From an uncultured Bacillaceae bacterium (GTDB lineage Bacteria; Bacillota; Bacilli; Bacillales; Cytobacillaceae), in assembly GCA_937995745.1 (NCBI GenBank), contig CALKIU010000017.1:1-23399 (forward strand): 23,399 bases of DNA, in the 5' to 3' direction. Numbering within the stretch: the stretch's first letter is position 1; each line of letters begins with the position of its first letter. Shown one piece after another: positions 1 through 8,622 of this stretch. Made by a program: the position numbers and the translations under genes. The notes under the pieces are model-generated. The model was not told where the DNA came from. It ran no database searches and saw only the letters and a list, made by a program, of their open reading frames with translations.

Positions 1-633
1 TTCCATATAACAGAGACAAAAAGACGAAGCTGGGACAGAGGAAGAGATTAGGCTTCCTGTTATTTATAAAAATAACAAAAACCTATTACAGAAGAACTCT
101 TTTTACTTCAATAACGGATATGTATTGCTCAATAGAATCCCTTTTTCAACTTGTTCAAAATAAATAAAGCGGATGAGATAAATATCATATTGTAAATTTT
201 ATAATGGGTTTTTGCGGAATTGATTTTTCCCTTTTCCCAAAAATTTAAAAATATTGGTGTTTTTATAAAATAAATTAATAAAGTTTGAATTTTATGGCCA
301 GTCCTTCAAAAAACAGACCACAGGACTGTATCGAATCTTGTTTTTTATTCCCATTTACCTGACAAATATATTTTGCAATTAATCCTGTTTTTTAAGAGGA
401 TATGTCAAATCCCTCTTTCTCGTTATGTTTTTTGATACATAAACAATGAAGCGAGTTTTGCGACCCATTTGAATATGCCTTGCTTTTCTCTTCAACTCTT
501 TTATGTAAGCAACCTGCTCCCGACAATAAGTGTTCGAGCCCATGCGGTTTGACGTATTATGATCCGTTATTGAATTTTTGGATGATTTCTTAAAAATGGA
601 TCTTTTTCTATCTTTCGTCGGGAATCCAACACA
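1..633. other. AT-rich gene-less region at the left edge
   Basis: No convincing gene is seen. The stretch is AT-rich and lies downstream of the germination operon, which ends at 634 on the minus strand. It holds small inverted repeats: AGGAAG/CTTCCT (39-44 and 53-58), a GTTATTT-type palindrome (59-75) and CAGTCCT/AGGACTG (299-305 and 322-328). None is followed by a clear T-run in the minus direction, so no terminator can be called for the operon. A 54-codon basic reading frame runs on the minus strand from 543 to 379. It has no ribosome binding site and is not called as a gene. Confidence 0.6.
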
Positions 634-1752
634 TCAATTCGTATTTGACTCTTTTTGACCCGTTTGAGTTTGTGCTCCCTGCTTGGAAGGCCGAGACTTA
701 TTCCTAAAAGAAAGCAAAAGAAGCAAAAGAGGAATGATCACTTGAAAAGGAAGCGAATAGAATGGCCATACCTTATCAGTAAATGCGAACAACTCCAGTA
801 CATTTTCGAACGACCATATGCATAAAACAACAGAAAAGATGACCACTGCGCCGGTCAAGCTCCTGTAATCATCAATTTTTATAATTTGGCTTAAACCTTT
901 TACCGCTGCGTAAATGCAAATGCAGATTTTGGCTCCCCCGCCGATCATTAAGGTAATGTCCAAAAGTGGTTCTACATTAAACCATGGCAAAATCAGTGTT
1001 GTCAAATGAGGAACAAAGTTTGTGCGTCTGATCAAACCGCTTCCCAAAACAAATAAATCCCTGAAAAAGACAATCAGTACAGTAGCTATCGCTACTATCG
1101 TCGCTGAAAACACAACTTTTTTCAATTTTTCCTCTTTGTACAAAATCGGAAACACCATTAGGAAAGCAACCGCTTCCCCGAAAGGAAAAGATATAATGGA
1201 AAAAGCCGACTTAAGCACAGGAGTTATCCCGTTTTCCAACAATGGAAGGAAAGCCGTGAAATCCCGAACCGTAATCAAGGCCAGACTGATAATGAGAATG
1301 GCTATGTAAATTATAGGAACAAGTATTTCGCAAAGCCTTGCTAACACCTCTATCCCGCTGTTAAGAACATAAACCACGAGTACGGCAAAAATCCCGATGA
1401 TCACACCCATTGGTGTTTCCGGAAACGTCATGGCGGTAATAAACTCTCCAAAATCCCTGAACACTATGGAAGCAACGTGTATGAAATACCATATATAGAA
1501 AACCGCCAAAATATTGCCGACAACTTTCCCCATTCTTTCTTTTAAAATTTCCACCAAAGTTTTTGATGGATTCAATAATGCTATCTTTACATATAACCAC
1601 ATTAATAAAAAACCGCCTGCCCCTCCGAGAAGAATGGCCAGCCAGCCGTCATTTGCCGCTTCTTGGACGGGAGATATGATCACAGTGCTTCCAAAAAGAA
1701 AACCTGATAAAAGCATAAACAACTGAATATGTGATATCTGAATTTTTTCCAT
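634..1752 (-). CDS. Spore germination receptor B subunit (GerAB/GerKB-type permease)
   Basis: This is the integral membrane B subunit of a GerA-type germinant receptor, which sits in the spore inner membrane and is thought to bind the small-molecule germinant. The 372-residue protein is hydrophobic almost throughout, with about ten predicted membrane helices. It opens with the family-typical segment 'ISHIQLFMLLSGFLFGSTVI' and ends in a short polar tail rich in Q, K and S. Family members are usually 360-370 residues, so it looks full length. It belongs to the APC-superfamily-like spore germination permeases. Its ATG shares one base with the TAA stop of the small gene before it (TAATG), so translation is probably coupled. 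It is the last gene of the operon. The germinant cannot be predicted from sequence. Confidence 0.93.
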   Translation of the reverse strand: MEKIQISHIQLFMLLSGFLFGSTVIISPVQEAANDGWLAILLGGAGGFLLMWLYVKIALLNPSKTLVEILKERMGKVVGNILAVFYIWYFIHVASIVFRDFGEFITAMTFPETPMGVIIGIFAVLVVYVLNSGIEVLARLCEILVPIIYIAILIISLALITVRDFTAFLPLLENGITPVLKSAFSIISFPFGEAVAFLMVFPILYKEEKLKKVVFSATIVAIATVLIVFFRDLFVLGSGLIRRTNFVPHLTTLILPWFNVEPLLDITLMIGGGAKICICIYAAVKGLSQIIKIDDYRSLTGAVVIFSVVLCIWSFENVLELFAFTDKVWPFYSLPFQVIIPLLLLLLSFRNKSRPSKQGAQTQTGQKESNTN

Positions 1753-1967
1753 TATTCCACAACTCCAATTATTTTAAATAATGTTTCTATCCAATCAGCG
1801 GGACCCGGAGGTCTTTCCCCCCCTACCATCATTAAACTGAGAACCAAACTGGTTGCCATGAAGAAAAAATACACTACATATACCCTTGCTTGTTCCTTTT
1901 TTCTTAAAAATTTGGAGACATCCAATACAATAATCAGCAAAAACACGGCCAAAATGATTAAAATCAT
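1752..1967 (-). CDS. Small two-helix membrane protein of the ger operon (D-subunit / YfkS-like)
   Basis: A 71-residue protein with two hydrophobic helices separated by a short basic stretch (KFLRKKEQAR) and a C-terminal segment containing PPGPADW. It sits between the C and B subunit genes. That order (A, C, small, B) matches the B. subtilis yfkQRST operon, where yfkS is a similar tiny membrane protein. Small accessory 'D' subunits of germinant receptors are known to modulate germination rate. I prefer the ATG at 1967, one base after the C-subunit stop, because the AAAAGG ribosome binding site is nine bases upstream. An in-frame ATG at 1976 directly abuts that site and would add three residues. 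The role is inferred from context and topology, because the sequence has no diagnostic motif. Confidence 0.8.
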   Translation of the reverse strand: MILIILAVFLLIIVLDVSKFLRKKEQARVYVVYFFFMATSLVLSLMMVGGERPPGPADWIETLFKIIGVVE

Positions 1968-1968
1968 G

Positions 1969-3153
1969 TCATTCATCCTTTTCCAACGAATCTCTTACGC
2001 TGCCTACACGCCTTAACTTGGCTTTCACTTTTATGTCGGCAGGAAGCTCACTGAACAGCTCGTTCCATTCTTTTTTTATTTTTTTCCAGTATTTAGGGTT
2101 GTATTTGCGCACTTGTTGTCCAAAACCGAATATATCACTTGAAAACTCCTTTTGAACCTTCTTCAGTGCGTCCTCTATTTCTTTTCTTACCACTTCTTCC
2201 GTTTTTCTCTCTAATTCGTATATTCTTTCCGGACATTCCAATTTTCCTGTCCCTGCATATTCCCCTACAGCCGCTTCAATGTTTACCTTGATACCGAGGG
2301 CAGCCGGTTTGCCTTTCTTGAAAGGAACATGAACCTTCCCTTTTGCCGATATTGTTTCAATCGCAACCAGCCCTTCCTCTACAGGAACATTTACGATTGT
2401 GCTTTTTATTTGATTGATGGCAAACAAGTATCCGCGCGTTTCCCTCCGGTTCAGCCACCCCGCCAGTTTTCCGTCTTTAAAAACGGCAATCCCTTCCGTT
2501 CGGACCTCTTTCTTTCCTGATTTTGTTATTTGTCCGATGGCGATTTGTTTTCCGCTGCAGTAAATATCTTTAACCAAATCAATTAACATGGTCCGCTTCA
2601 CCGTTCCCCGGGCCACATTATTATCCACTGTTCTTTTAAGATACATGGCTTCTATGGGGTCCAAATCATTTTTGATTTCAAGAATTTCTTGGGGAGACAC
2701 ATCTTTTGCCACCAAAATATACATTTTGTAATTGATTTCATGGTCTCTTTGGAAAAAGTCGAGGGCTTCTATGATATCATCTTTTGCAAGATTTTCTCCA
2801 AGAATAAGAATCTGGGTGGCACTGAAAAAAAGCTTTTTGTCTAAAGTGGACAAGATGCCTCTAATTGTCTCAAAAAGCGTTTCACCTTCATAAGAAGACA
2901 CATATGTCGGATACGGTGATCCATTTCCGCCTTGTCCCTTTCCTGAAGAAGTGGATTGAATGGCGGCCGGCTCCACCACTTGAACCGTTAGAAGAAGTTT
3001 ACCGTCTTTCGTCCGTTCCAGTCCGGCAGCGGACACCAGATTCATTTCCGTCAAATCCCTGTTGTTCCAACATCCGGACAACAGAAGAGCAGATAAGAGA
3101 AAGATTGCCAGCAGAGCGATTTTGGCTCCTTTACTACCCTTTCTGCATATCAC
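1969..3153 (-). CDS. Spore germination receptor C subunit (GerAC-type lipoprotein)
   Basis: The C subunit of a GerA-type germinant receptor is a lipoprotein on the outer face of the spore inner membrane. The signal peptide ends in a clear lipobox (LLLSGC, acylated Cys28) and is followed by the family-typical CWNNRDLTEM. The remaining roughly 365 residues fit the Ger(x)C family, with 'LSAAGLERTKDGKLLLTVQV' near the N terminus and a charged C-terminal domain. At 394 residues it is of normal length. The start is GTG, overlapping the TGA of the A-subunit gene as GTGA, which indicates translational coupling. Lipid attachment by prelipoprotein diacylglyceryl transferase would be expected for function. 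The downstream small membrane gene begins at its stop codon. Confidence 0.93.
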   Translation of the reverse strand: MICRKGSKGAKIALLAIFLLSALLLSGCWNNRDLTEMNLVSAAGLERTKDGKLLLTVQVVEPAAIQSTSSGKGQGGNGSPYPTYVSSYEGETLFETIRGILSTLDKKLFFSATQILILGENLAKDDIIEALDFFQRDHEINYKMYILVAKDVSPQEILEIKNDLDPIEAMYLKRTVDNNVARGTVKRTMLIDLVKDIYCSGKQIAIGQITKSGKKEVRTEGIAVFKDGKLAGWLNRRETRGYLFAINQIKSTIVNVPVEEGLVAIETISAKGKVHVPFKKGKPAALGIKVNIEAAVGEYAGTGKLECPERIYELERKTEEVVRKEIEDALKKVQKEFSSDIFGFGQQVRKYNPKYWKKIKKEWNELFSELPADIKVKAKLRRVGSVRDSLEKDE

Positions 3154-4733
3154 GTTTTGTTTTCATCTCCCGGCTTGTTGTTGTTAGATTGATCCGGACT
3201 TCCGGAGTTTTCTTCCACATGTTCCTGAGCACCCGATCTCGTGATCATTGCCCAGTAGGGGACCACAATAAAAGAGTCCTTGAGAATGGCGGACGTAATG
3301 GGGGCAAAAGGCGTCATATACGGTATCCCAAAAGAATGCAGCTTGCACAAGTGAATTAATACAGCGATTCCCACAAACCAAATTCCAAGAAACCCCAGAA
3401 TATTAGCAGCAATTAAAACGACAAAACGTAACAGCATGGTCGCCCGGATAAAAGGCGGTATAATAAAACTGCAGATGGCAGTCGTTGCAACAATAATCAC
3501 CATTAAATTGCTGGTTATTCCCGCAGCCACCGACGCTTCCCCCAACACGATGGCACCGACGATGCTCAATGCCTGTCCAATTGGTCTTGGCATGCGAACC
3601 CCTGCTTCACGGAGAAGTTCAAAAACGATAATCATCAAAAAAGCCTCGATGAAAGGAGAAAAAGGGATTCCTTGCCTTGAAGCGGCCAGGGTAATCATCA
3701 GTTTAAACGGAATAACCGTTTGATGAAAACTGACCAGCGCCACATACAAACCGGGAAGCAATACGGACACCAAAAGCGAAATTAAGCGGAGCAAACGCAT
3801 GAACGTGGCAAAAAAAGCATGATCATAATAATCATCCGTCACTTGAATAGATTCGATAAAAAGATACGGAACGGTCAGAACAAAGGGTGTGCCGTCGCAC
3901 AAAATAGCCACACGGCCATCCAGCAACTTTCCGACAAGTTTGTCACATTTTTCACTGTTTCCCACTGTGGGAAAGAGAGAAAAACGATAATCGGAAATTT
4001 GCTGTTCGATAATACCGGTATCCAAAACACCGTCAACTTTGATTTTTTTGAGCCTTTCTTTCACTTCTTTGACAATTTCGTCTTTGGCAATTCCTTTGAT
4101 ATAGCAGATGCAGACATCCGTTTTTGTCTGCTGGCCAATCTTCATCATTTCAATCTTTAAGTTCGGGTTTTTAACACGCTTGCGAATAAGGGTAGTATTC
4201 ACAGCCAGATTTTCGACAAAACCTTCCCTTGAACCCCTGATGGATGTCTCCGTATCAGGTTCTTCCACTTGACGGCCCTGCACCCTCTTAACGCCAATCA
4301 CGAGGGCTTTGTCCTCTCCCTCGATGAAAAGTAGAGCCTCCCCCGAGACGATGCTGTTCACAGCTTGATGCATAGTATCGGCTTCTTTTAAATCAACGTT
4401 AATTACCGCTTCTATAAACCGTTCGTATAAACGGCCACCTGCAGCCGGTGTATAAAATTCTTCAGATGAAAAACGTTCAATGAGCGGACGGATTACTTCC
4501 TGGTTCAACGTCCTTTTGTCAACGAGACCCCTAATAAACGCCACCAAAATCTTGATCGAACCGTTTTTTCCGCAAGTAAATTCCCGATACATAAAATCGT
4601 CTGTTCCCGAAAAAATTTCATTCAATCTTGTTTTTACTAGTTCAAGCCTTTCCGGGATTGGCTCACGCGAGTCAATAAAATTCTGAACCTTGTTTTGATT
4701 CGCCGTCTTCTCTTGATTTCTTATATTTATCAT
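3150..4733 (-). CDS. Spore germination receptor A subunit (GerAA/GerKA-type)
   Basis: The A subunit of a GerA-type germinant receptor and the first gene of the operon. The 527-residue protein has a hydrophilic N-terminal domain of about 300 residues and a C-terminal membrane domain of about five helices. Family hallmarks include PLIERFSSEEFYTPA, RLLRLISLLVSVLLPGLYVA and FELLREAGVRMPRPIG, and the tail is polar and Asn/Ser-rich. Recent work on the family indicates that A subunits oligomerise and form the ion channel opened by germinant. I chose the ATG at 4733 because AGGTGG lies five bases upstream. A GTG nine bases earlier (4742) falls inside that ribosome binding site. Expression in the forespore under SigG is expected for such operons, but I did not find a convincing SigG promoter. 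Confidence 0.95.
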   Translation of the reverse strand: MINIRNQEKTANQNKVQNFIDSREPIPERLELVKTRLNEIFSGTDDFMYREFTCGKNGSIKILVAFIRGLVDKRTLNQEVIRPLIERFSSEEFYTPAAGGRLYERFIEAVINVDLKEADTMHQAVNSIVSGEALLFIEGEDKALVIGVKRVQGRQVEEPDTETSIRGSREGFVENLAVNTTLIRKRVKNPNLKIEMMKIGQQTKTDVCICYIKGIAKDEIVKEVKERLKKIKVDGVLDTGIIEQQISDYRFSLFPTVGNSEKCDKLVGKLLDGRVAILCDGTPFVLTVPYLFIESIQVTDDYYDHAFFATFMRLLRLISLLVSVLLPGLYVALVSFHQTVIPFKLMITLAASRQGIPFSPFIEAFLMIIVFELLREAGVRMPRPIGQALSIVGAIVLGEASVAAGITSNLMVIIVATTAICSFIIPPFIRATMLLRFVVLIAANILGFLGIWFVGIAVLIHLCKLHSFGIPYMTPFAPITSAILKDSFIVVPYWAMITRSGAQEHVEENSGSPDQSNNNKPGDENKT

Positions 4734-5258
4734 TTCTTCCACCTGTTAACAGTTTGACCCAAATGATTCGACAAAATTCACAAAATAATTTCTTTGAAAA
4801 ACTATTTGGTTTTCGGTATTGCCGGAACAAACCGGAATAAAATAATAATTGCCCCCTCGCCAGGAAAACAGTTCTTTGAATGGGAATTCTTTGTAATAAT
4901 GTTATTAAACTTAAAACACGGAAGGAAATATTTGTCACAAAAATAAAAAAGGAGTAGTCAAATTCTCCGCACTTGAAAAGAAAAAGGGGAAACAAATTTC
5001 GCAGTTCAAATAAAAACAATATGAGGCAGCAAAATTTGTTGCACGAAAAAAATAAAGCGGCCAAGCAGCAGCGCGGTCGGTTCTTATTTGCTCTCCCTCC
5101 CTTAAAATCCGGATTGCATGATACAACCAATCATCCTCGAGCGGTTCTGTTTCTTCCTTTTGTCTAACTTAACACAGGAAGATTCCGCTCCTAACTTCTT
5201 AATCCGACACGTACATCCGGCATCCGGTCGTTTCTTCAAAATCTGAAAAACTACCACA
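4734..5258. other. Gene-less intergenic stretch upstream of the germination operon
   Basis: No convincing gene on either strand; open frames here lack ribosome binding sites and are of low-complexity composition. It should contain the promoter of the germinant receptor operon reading left, but no clear SigG-type -35/-10 pair stands out. Visible details are a direct repeat CCGGAA-CAAA-CCGGAA near 4823-4838 and an ATCCGG repeat near 5214-5227. No clear terminator for the radical SAM gene ending at 5259 is visible. Confidence 0.5.
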
Positions 5259-6161
5259 TTATGCCAATCTCAATCCCAATTCCTGCGCATACACCCAAGC
5301 CCGCCGGAATTCCGGGATGCGCAGCCTTCGGTTGATCTCCTCATATTTTTGTGCCTTGTGGGTCGGATAATATTGATCCATCAAATTCACCAAACAATCG
5401 GGGGACAATTCTTGCTTGATAAAATCTAGCACCTTCTTCGCGTCCTCGAGTCCTCCCGGAAGCATTAAGTGCCTGATGAGAAGTCCGCGATAGGCCACGC
5501 CCCTGTCATCGGTCTTCAATCCGCCCACCTGGCGATCCATTTCTTTTAAAGCGGCCATGGCCATTTCCGGATAATTCCTCACTTTGGAATACTTTCGCCC
5601 CCGCTCCGGATCAAAATATTTGAAATCAGGCATATAAATATCGACAATTCCCTCAAGCAATTTCAACGTTTCCACTTTCTCATAGCCGCCGCAATTGTAA
5701 ACGATCGGGAGACGGAGACCTTTTTGAACGGCAATATATACAGCCTCCACGATGTTGGGAACAAAGTGGGTCGGCGTCACAAGATTGATGTTGTGGCATC
5801 TGTATACATTTTGGACAGTGAGCATAATGTCCGCCAATTCTTCGTTGGAAACCGCCCGGCCGTAGCCGTAATCGCTGATCTCATAGTTCTGGCAATAGAC
5901 GCATCTCATATTGCAATAGCCGAAAAAGACCGTGCCCGAACCTCTGGCCCCAACCAGCACCTCTTCTTCGCCGAGATGGGGCCCGTAACTGGAGACGATC
6001 GCTTCGTGACGGGCCCGGCAAAAACCACCCTGCTTGGTCCGGTCCACGCCGCACTCATGGGGACACAAATGACAATCGGTGTAATGCTTTTTCGCTTCCT
6101 CTACCCTCTTTTTCAGTTCGCCGTTTTCATACATCTTGATATAACTCGGTAGAATGGCCAT
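5259..6161 (-). CDS. Radical SAM protein, PflX/COG1313-type (PflA-like)
   Basis: An S-adenosylmethionine radical enzyme of the group resembling pyruvate-formate-lyase activating enzyme (PflX, COG1313); its substrate is not known. The 300-residue protein carries the radical SAM cluster motif CNMRCVYC (Cys83, Cys87, Cys90). An N-terminal four-cysteine group, CHLCPHEC then GGFC (Cys30, 33, 37, 48), probably binds a second metal or cluster and is typical of this subfamily. No glycyl-radical enzyme partner lies in the window, so a classic activase role is not supported by context. Three in-frame ATGs occur at 6170, 6167 and 6161. I chose 6161 because AAAAGGA ends nine bases upstream, whereas it directly abuts the first ATG. 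It appears monocistronic. Confidence 0.88.
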   Translation of the reverse strand: MAILPSYIKMYENGELKKRVEEAKKHYTDCHLCPHECGVDRTKQGGFCRARHEAIVSSYGPHLGEEEVLVGARGSGTVFFGYCNMRCVYCQNYEISDYGYGRAVSNEELADIMLTVQNVYRCHNINLVTPTHFVPNIVEAVYIAVQKGLRLPIVYNCGGYEKVETLKLLEGIVDIYMPDFKYFDPERGRKYSKVRNYPEMAMAALKEMDRQVGGLKTDDRGVAYRGLLIRHLMLPGGLEDAKKVLDFIKQELSPDCLVNLMDQYYPTHKAQKYEEINRRLRIPEFRRAWVYAQELGLRLA

Positions 6162-6654
6162 GTGCATCATTCCTTTTAAAGAGTCTTATTGAAAATTCTT
6201 AAAAACGATGGAGTGGCAAAATATTTCCATTCAAACCATTGGAATGACGATGAGACGAACGATTTTCCCTAATTCTATTTTCCCTGTTTTTCTCCTTCAT
6301 GACAAACCCGCTCTATTCTGAATTTTTTCAAAACTACCGGATCCTGGCCGATTTTTATAAAAGTATTCCGGCGGTGCCTGAAAAAGCGCCTGGATTCCCG
6401 CGGACTGTGGAATCCGCAAAAGAGCTGTGCGTTTACGGTAAAAAAGGGAGCCAAAGCGTCAGTTGGCCTGACACTTTGGCCCCCTAATTTGACATGCCTG
6501 TTTTTCTTGTTTGGCATGCCTGCAAAGTTGTTAAGCGGAAGAAAGTTTCGTTTCTTCTTCATCATCTTCGATTGCAGCTTTCATTCCTTGGATTACTCGC
6601 CATTTTTTCGCGGCTTTTCATACTGCGGCTGTTAAAACGATTGCACCGGTGGAT
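6162..6654. other. Intergenic stretch between radical SAM and flavoenzyme genes
   Basis: No gene is supported. Frames on both strands overlap each other, lack ribosome binding sites and do not resemble known proteins. The segment holds the terminator of the flavoenzyme gene (6440-6484, minus strand), a GGCATGCC-containing repeat pair near 6492-6520, and a GAAGAAA/TTTCTTC inverted repeat at 6538-6557. The promoter of the radical SAM gene, which reads left, should lie near 6170-6300. Confidence 0.5.
6440..6484 (-). terminator. Rho-independent terminator of the OYE-type flavoenzyme gene
   Basis: Read on the minus strand, a 17-base stem (6484-6468 pairing with 6462-6446, two mismatched or wobble positions, containing GCCAAAG) with a five-base loop is followed directly by TTTTTT. 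It lies about 170 bases past the stop codon at 6655. Confidence 0.85.
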
Positions 6655-8622
6655 TTATTTGTTTGCCATCATCGATTCCAGCACATACGCCTGTTCAAAA
6701 CCGCCCCGGACGGCGTCTCCGAGCATTCCGTAGCCTAAGGCATCGCCGAGGACGAAGACATTTTCCATCTTTTCCTTCAACGGTTTTTCCAGGGGGTTAT
6801 ACGGGACGATTCCCATGGAAATCACCACATACTTCGATTCAATTTCCGTTTCTTTGCCGGTCGCCGGGTCTTCCACCACAACGCTTTCCGGCATGATCTT
6901 TACTAATTTATGGCCGGTAATCACGTTGACGCCAAGTTTTTTCAATTTGTTTTGCAGGCGCAATCTGGCCGCGGGATTCATCCGTTTGCTCGTTTTTGTC
7001 AAAAACTCCACATGGGTGACTTGGTTGCCGGCCTCCGCCAGGCGGCGGGCAATCCCGTGGCAGCTCAGGCCGCTCCCGATGACGGTGATTTTTTCATTCG
7101 CAAAGCCCCGCTCCTGCAGTTTAATATCTTCATACGTATAGACGTGCTCCAAATCGACTCCTTCCACATCCGGAAGACGGGGTACTCCGCCTGTGGCAAG
7201 GAACACGGCATCCGGCTCCAGGGCCATGATGTTTTCCACGGTTCCTTCCGTATTGAGACGGACATCGACCTCGAGACGCTTCATTTCATTGCGCATATAC
7301 TCCAGATACCAGGCCATTTTTTTCCTGTAAGTCGGTTCATCGACGAGATTCAACTGGCCGCCCAGCTTGTCCGTCTTTTCCAAAAGCGTCACGCGATAGC
7401 CTTTCTGTCTCAGTACCTGGGCTGCCTCGCATCCGCCCGGACCGCCGCCGACGACAACGATATGGCGCTTTTCCGCTCCGGGAACCGGCTTCAACTCATT
7501 GAATTCCCGCTCCCGCCCCGCTCTTGCGTTGATGGAGCAGCGGATATGCTGGTTCCGGTTCACCCCGTGGACACAGTGGAGGCAATTGATGCACTTGTTG
7601 ATTTCCGTTTCCCGGCCTTCCTTCGCTTTTCTGGCCCACTCCGGATCGGAAATCAGCCCCCGCCCGATGGCGACAAAATCCGCTTTCCCTTCCGCGAGAA
7701 TGCGTTCGGCAAATTGCGGTTCGCGTATCGAGCCGACGGTGATGACGGGAATGTCGACGACTTTTTTGACCTCCTCGGCGAGGTACACCCGCCAGCCCTG
7801 TTCAAATAACGGGGATTCGATGATTTTATCCTGCGAATCATACGTTCCGCAAGTGGCGTGGATGGCGTCCGCCCCGAGTTTTTCCAGGTATTTGGCGATT
7901 TCTTTTCCCAACTCCAAATCGATGCCGCCTTCGACAAAATCATCCACATTGAGCCGGACGATCAAAGGAAAATCGCCGCCGCATTTTTTGCGGATGCCGA
8001 CAATGATTTCCTCCAAGAACCTCATCCGGTTTTCAAAGCTGCCGCCGTACTCGTCCGTGCGCTGATTGGCGTTCGGACTGAGAAACTGGTTGATCAAATA
8101 GCCGTGCGCGGCGTGGATTTCCACCCCGTCAAAACCGGACAGTTTGGCCCGGACGGCGGCTTGGACAAATTTTTCCACCAGGTCTTTGACCTCTTCGGTG
8201 GTCAATTCCCGGGGCACTTCTCCGACAGCCTTACAAGGAATGCTGCTGGGAGCGACAATTTGTTTTCCGTGGAGAAGCGCGCTGCTCGATTGCCGGCCGG
8301 CATGGTGAATTTGCACAAACACCCGCGCGCCGTACTTTTTCAACGCATTGGCCAGGCGGAACATCCCGGAAATGGCCCGGTCATCGTCGAGCCGCAATTG
8401 ACGGCTGAACCCCTTGCCGTACTCCCAATCAACACAGGTAAATTCCACGATGATTAACCCGGTGCCGCCTTTGGCCCGTTCTTCATAATAAGCAATGAGA
8501 TCATCGGTCACTTCGCCGTTAAAACCGGCCAGATTGGTGCCCATCGGCGGCATGACAATCCGGTTTTTCACGGTCAAACTGCCGATTTTTCCTTCTTGAA
8601 ACAAGTGTTGATAACCCATCAT
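6655..8622 (-). CDS. NADH:flavin oxidoreductase / 2,4-dienoyl-CoA reductase-like enoate reductase (paralogue 1)
   Basis: A three-domain FMN/4Fe-4S/FAD oxidoreductase of the 2,4-dienoyl-CoA reductase / enoate reductase / trimethylamine dehydrogenase group. It would transfer hydride from NAD(P)H to an activated C=C bond or similar acceptor in the cytoplasm; the substrate is unknown. Residues 1-340 form the OYE-type TIM barrel, with VFVQIHHAGRQ and GVEIHAAHGYLINQFLSP holding the conserved His and Tyr. Residues 344-362 form the cluster motif (Cys344, 347, 350, 362). FAD binding starts at VVGGGPGG (390-397), and VIGSGLSCHG marks the second Rossmann fold. The cysteine spacing CX2CX2CX11C is nearer that of trimethylamine dehydrogenase than the usual CX2CX3C. 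At 655 residues it has the family length. Terminators on both sides show it is transcribed alone. An alternative ATG is at 8619. Confidence 0.92.
   Translation of the reverse strand: MMGYQHLFQEGKIGSLTVKNRIVMPPMGTNLAGFNGEVTDDLIAYYEERAKGGTGLIIVEFTCVDWEYGKGFSRQLRLDDDRAISGMFRLANALKKYGARVFVQIHHAGRQSSSALLHGKQIVAPSSIPCKAVGEVPRELTTEEVKDLVEKFVQAAVRAKLSGFDGVEIHAAHGYLINQFLSPNANQRTDEYGGSFENRMRFLEEIIVGIRKKCGGDFPLIVRLNVDDFVEGGIDLELGKEIAKYLEKLGADAIHATCGTYDSQDKIIESPLFEQGWRVYLAEEVKKVVDIPVITVGSIREPQFAERILAEGKADFVAIGRGLISDPEWARKAKEGRETEINKCINCLHCVHGVNRNQHIRCSINARAGREREFNELKPVPGAEKRHIVVVGGGPGGCEAAQVLRQKGYRVTLLEKTDKLGGQLNLVDEPTYRKKMAWYLEYMRNEMKRLEVDVRLNTEGTVENIMALEPDAVFLATGGVPRLPDVEGVDLEHVYTYEDIKLQERGFANEKITVIGSGLSCHGIARRLAEAGNQVTHVEFLTKTSKRMNPAARLRLQNKLKKLGVNVITGHKLVKIMPESVVVEDPATGKETEIESKYVVISMGIVPYNPLEKPLKEKMENVFVLGDALGYGMLGDAVRGGFEQAYVLESMMANK

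Noticed and set aside
299..328. Terminator of the germination operon
   Set aside because: The CAGTCCT/AGGACTG hairpin is 300 bases past the stop and has no T-run on the minus strand.
4672..5130. 152-codon minus-strand frame before the germination operon
   Set aside because: Cys/Phe/Leu-rich accidental translation that runs into the start of the A-subunit gene in another frame, with no ribosome binding site.
6299..6487. 62-codon plus-strand frame between radical SAM and flavoenzyme genes
   Set aside because: It overlaps the minus-strand terminator and has no ribosome binding site; the opposite strand is also open by chance.
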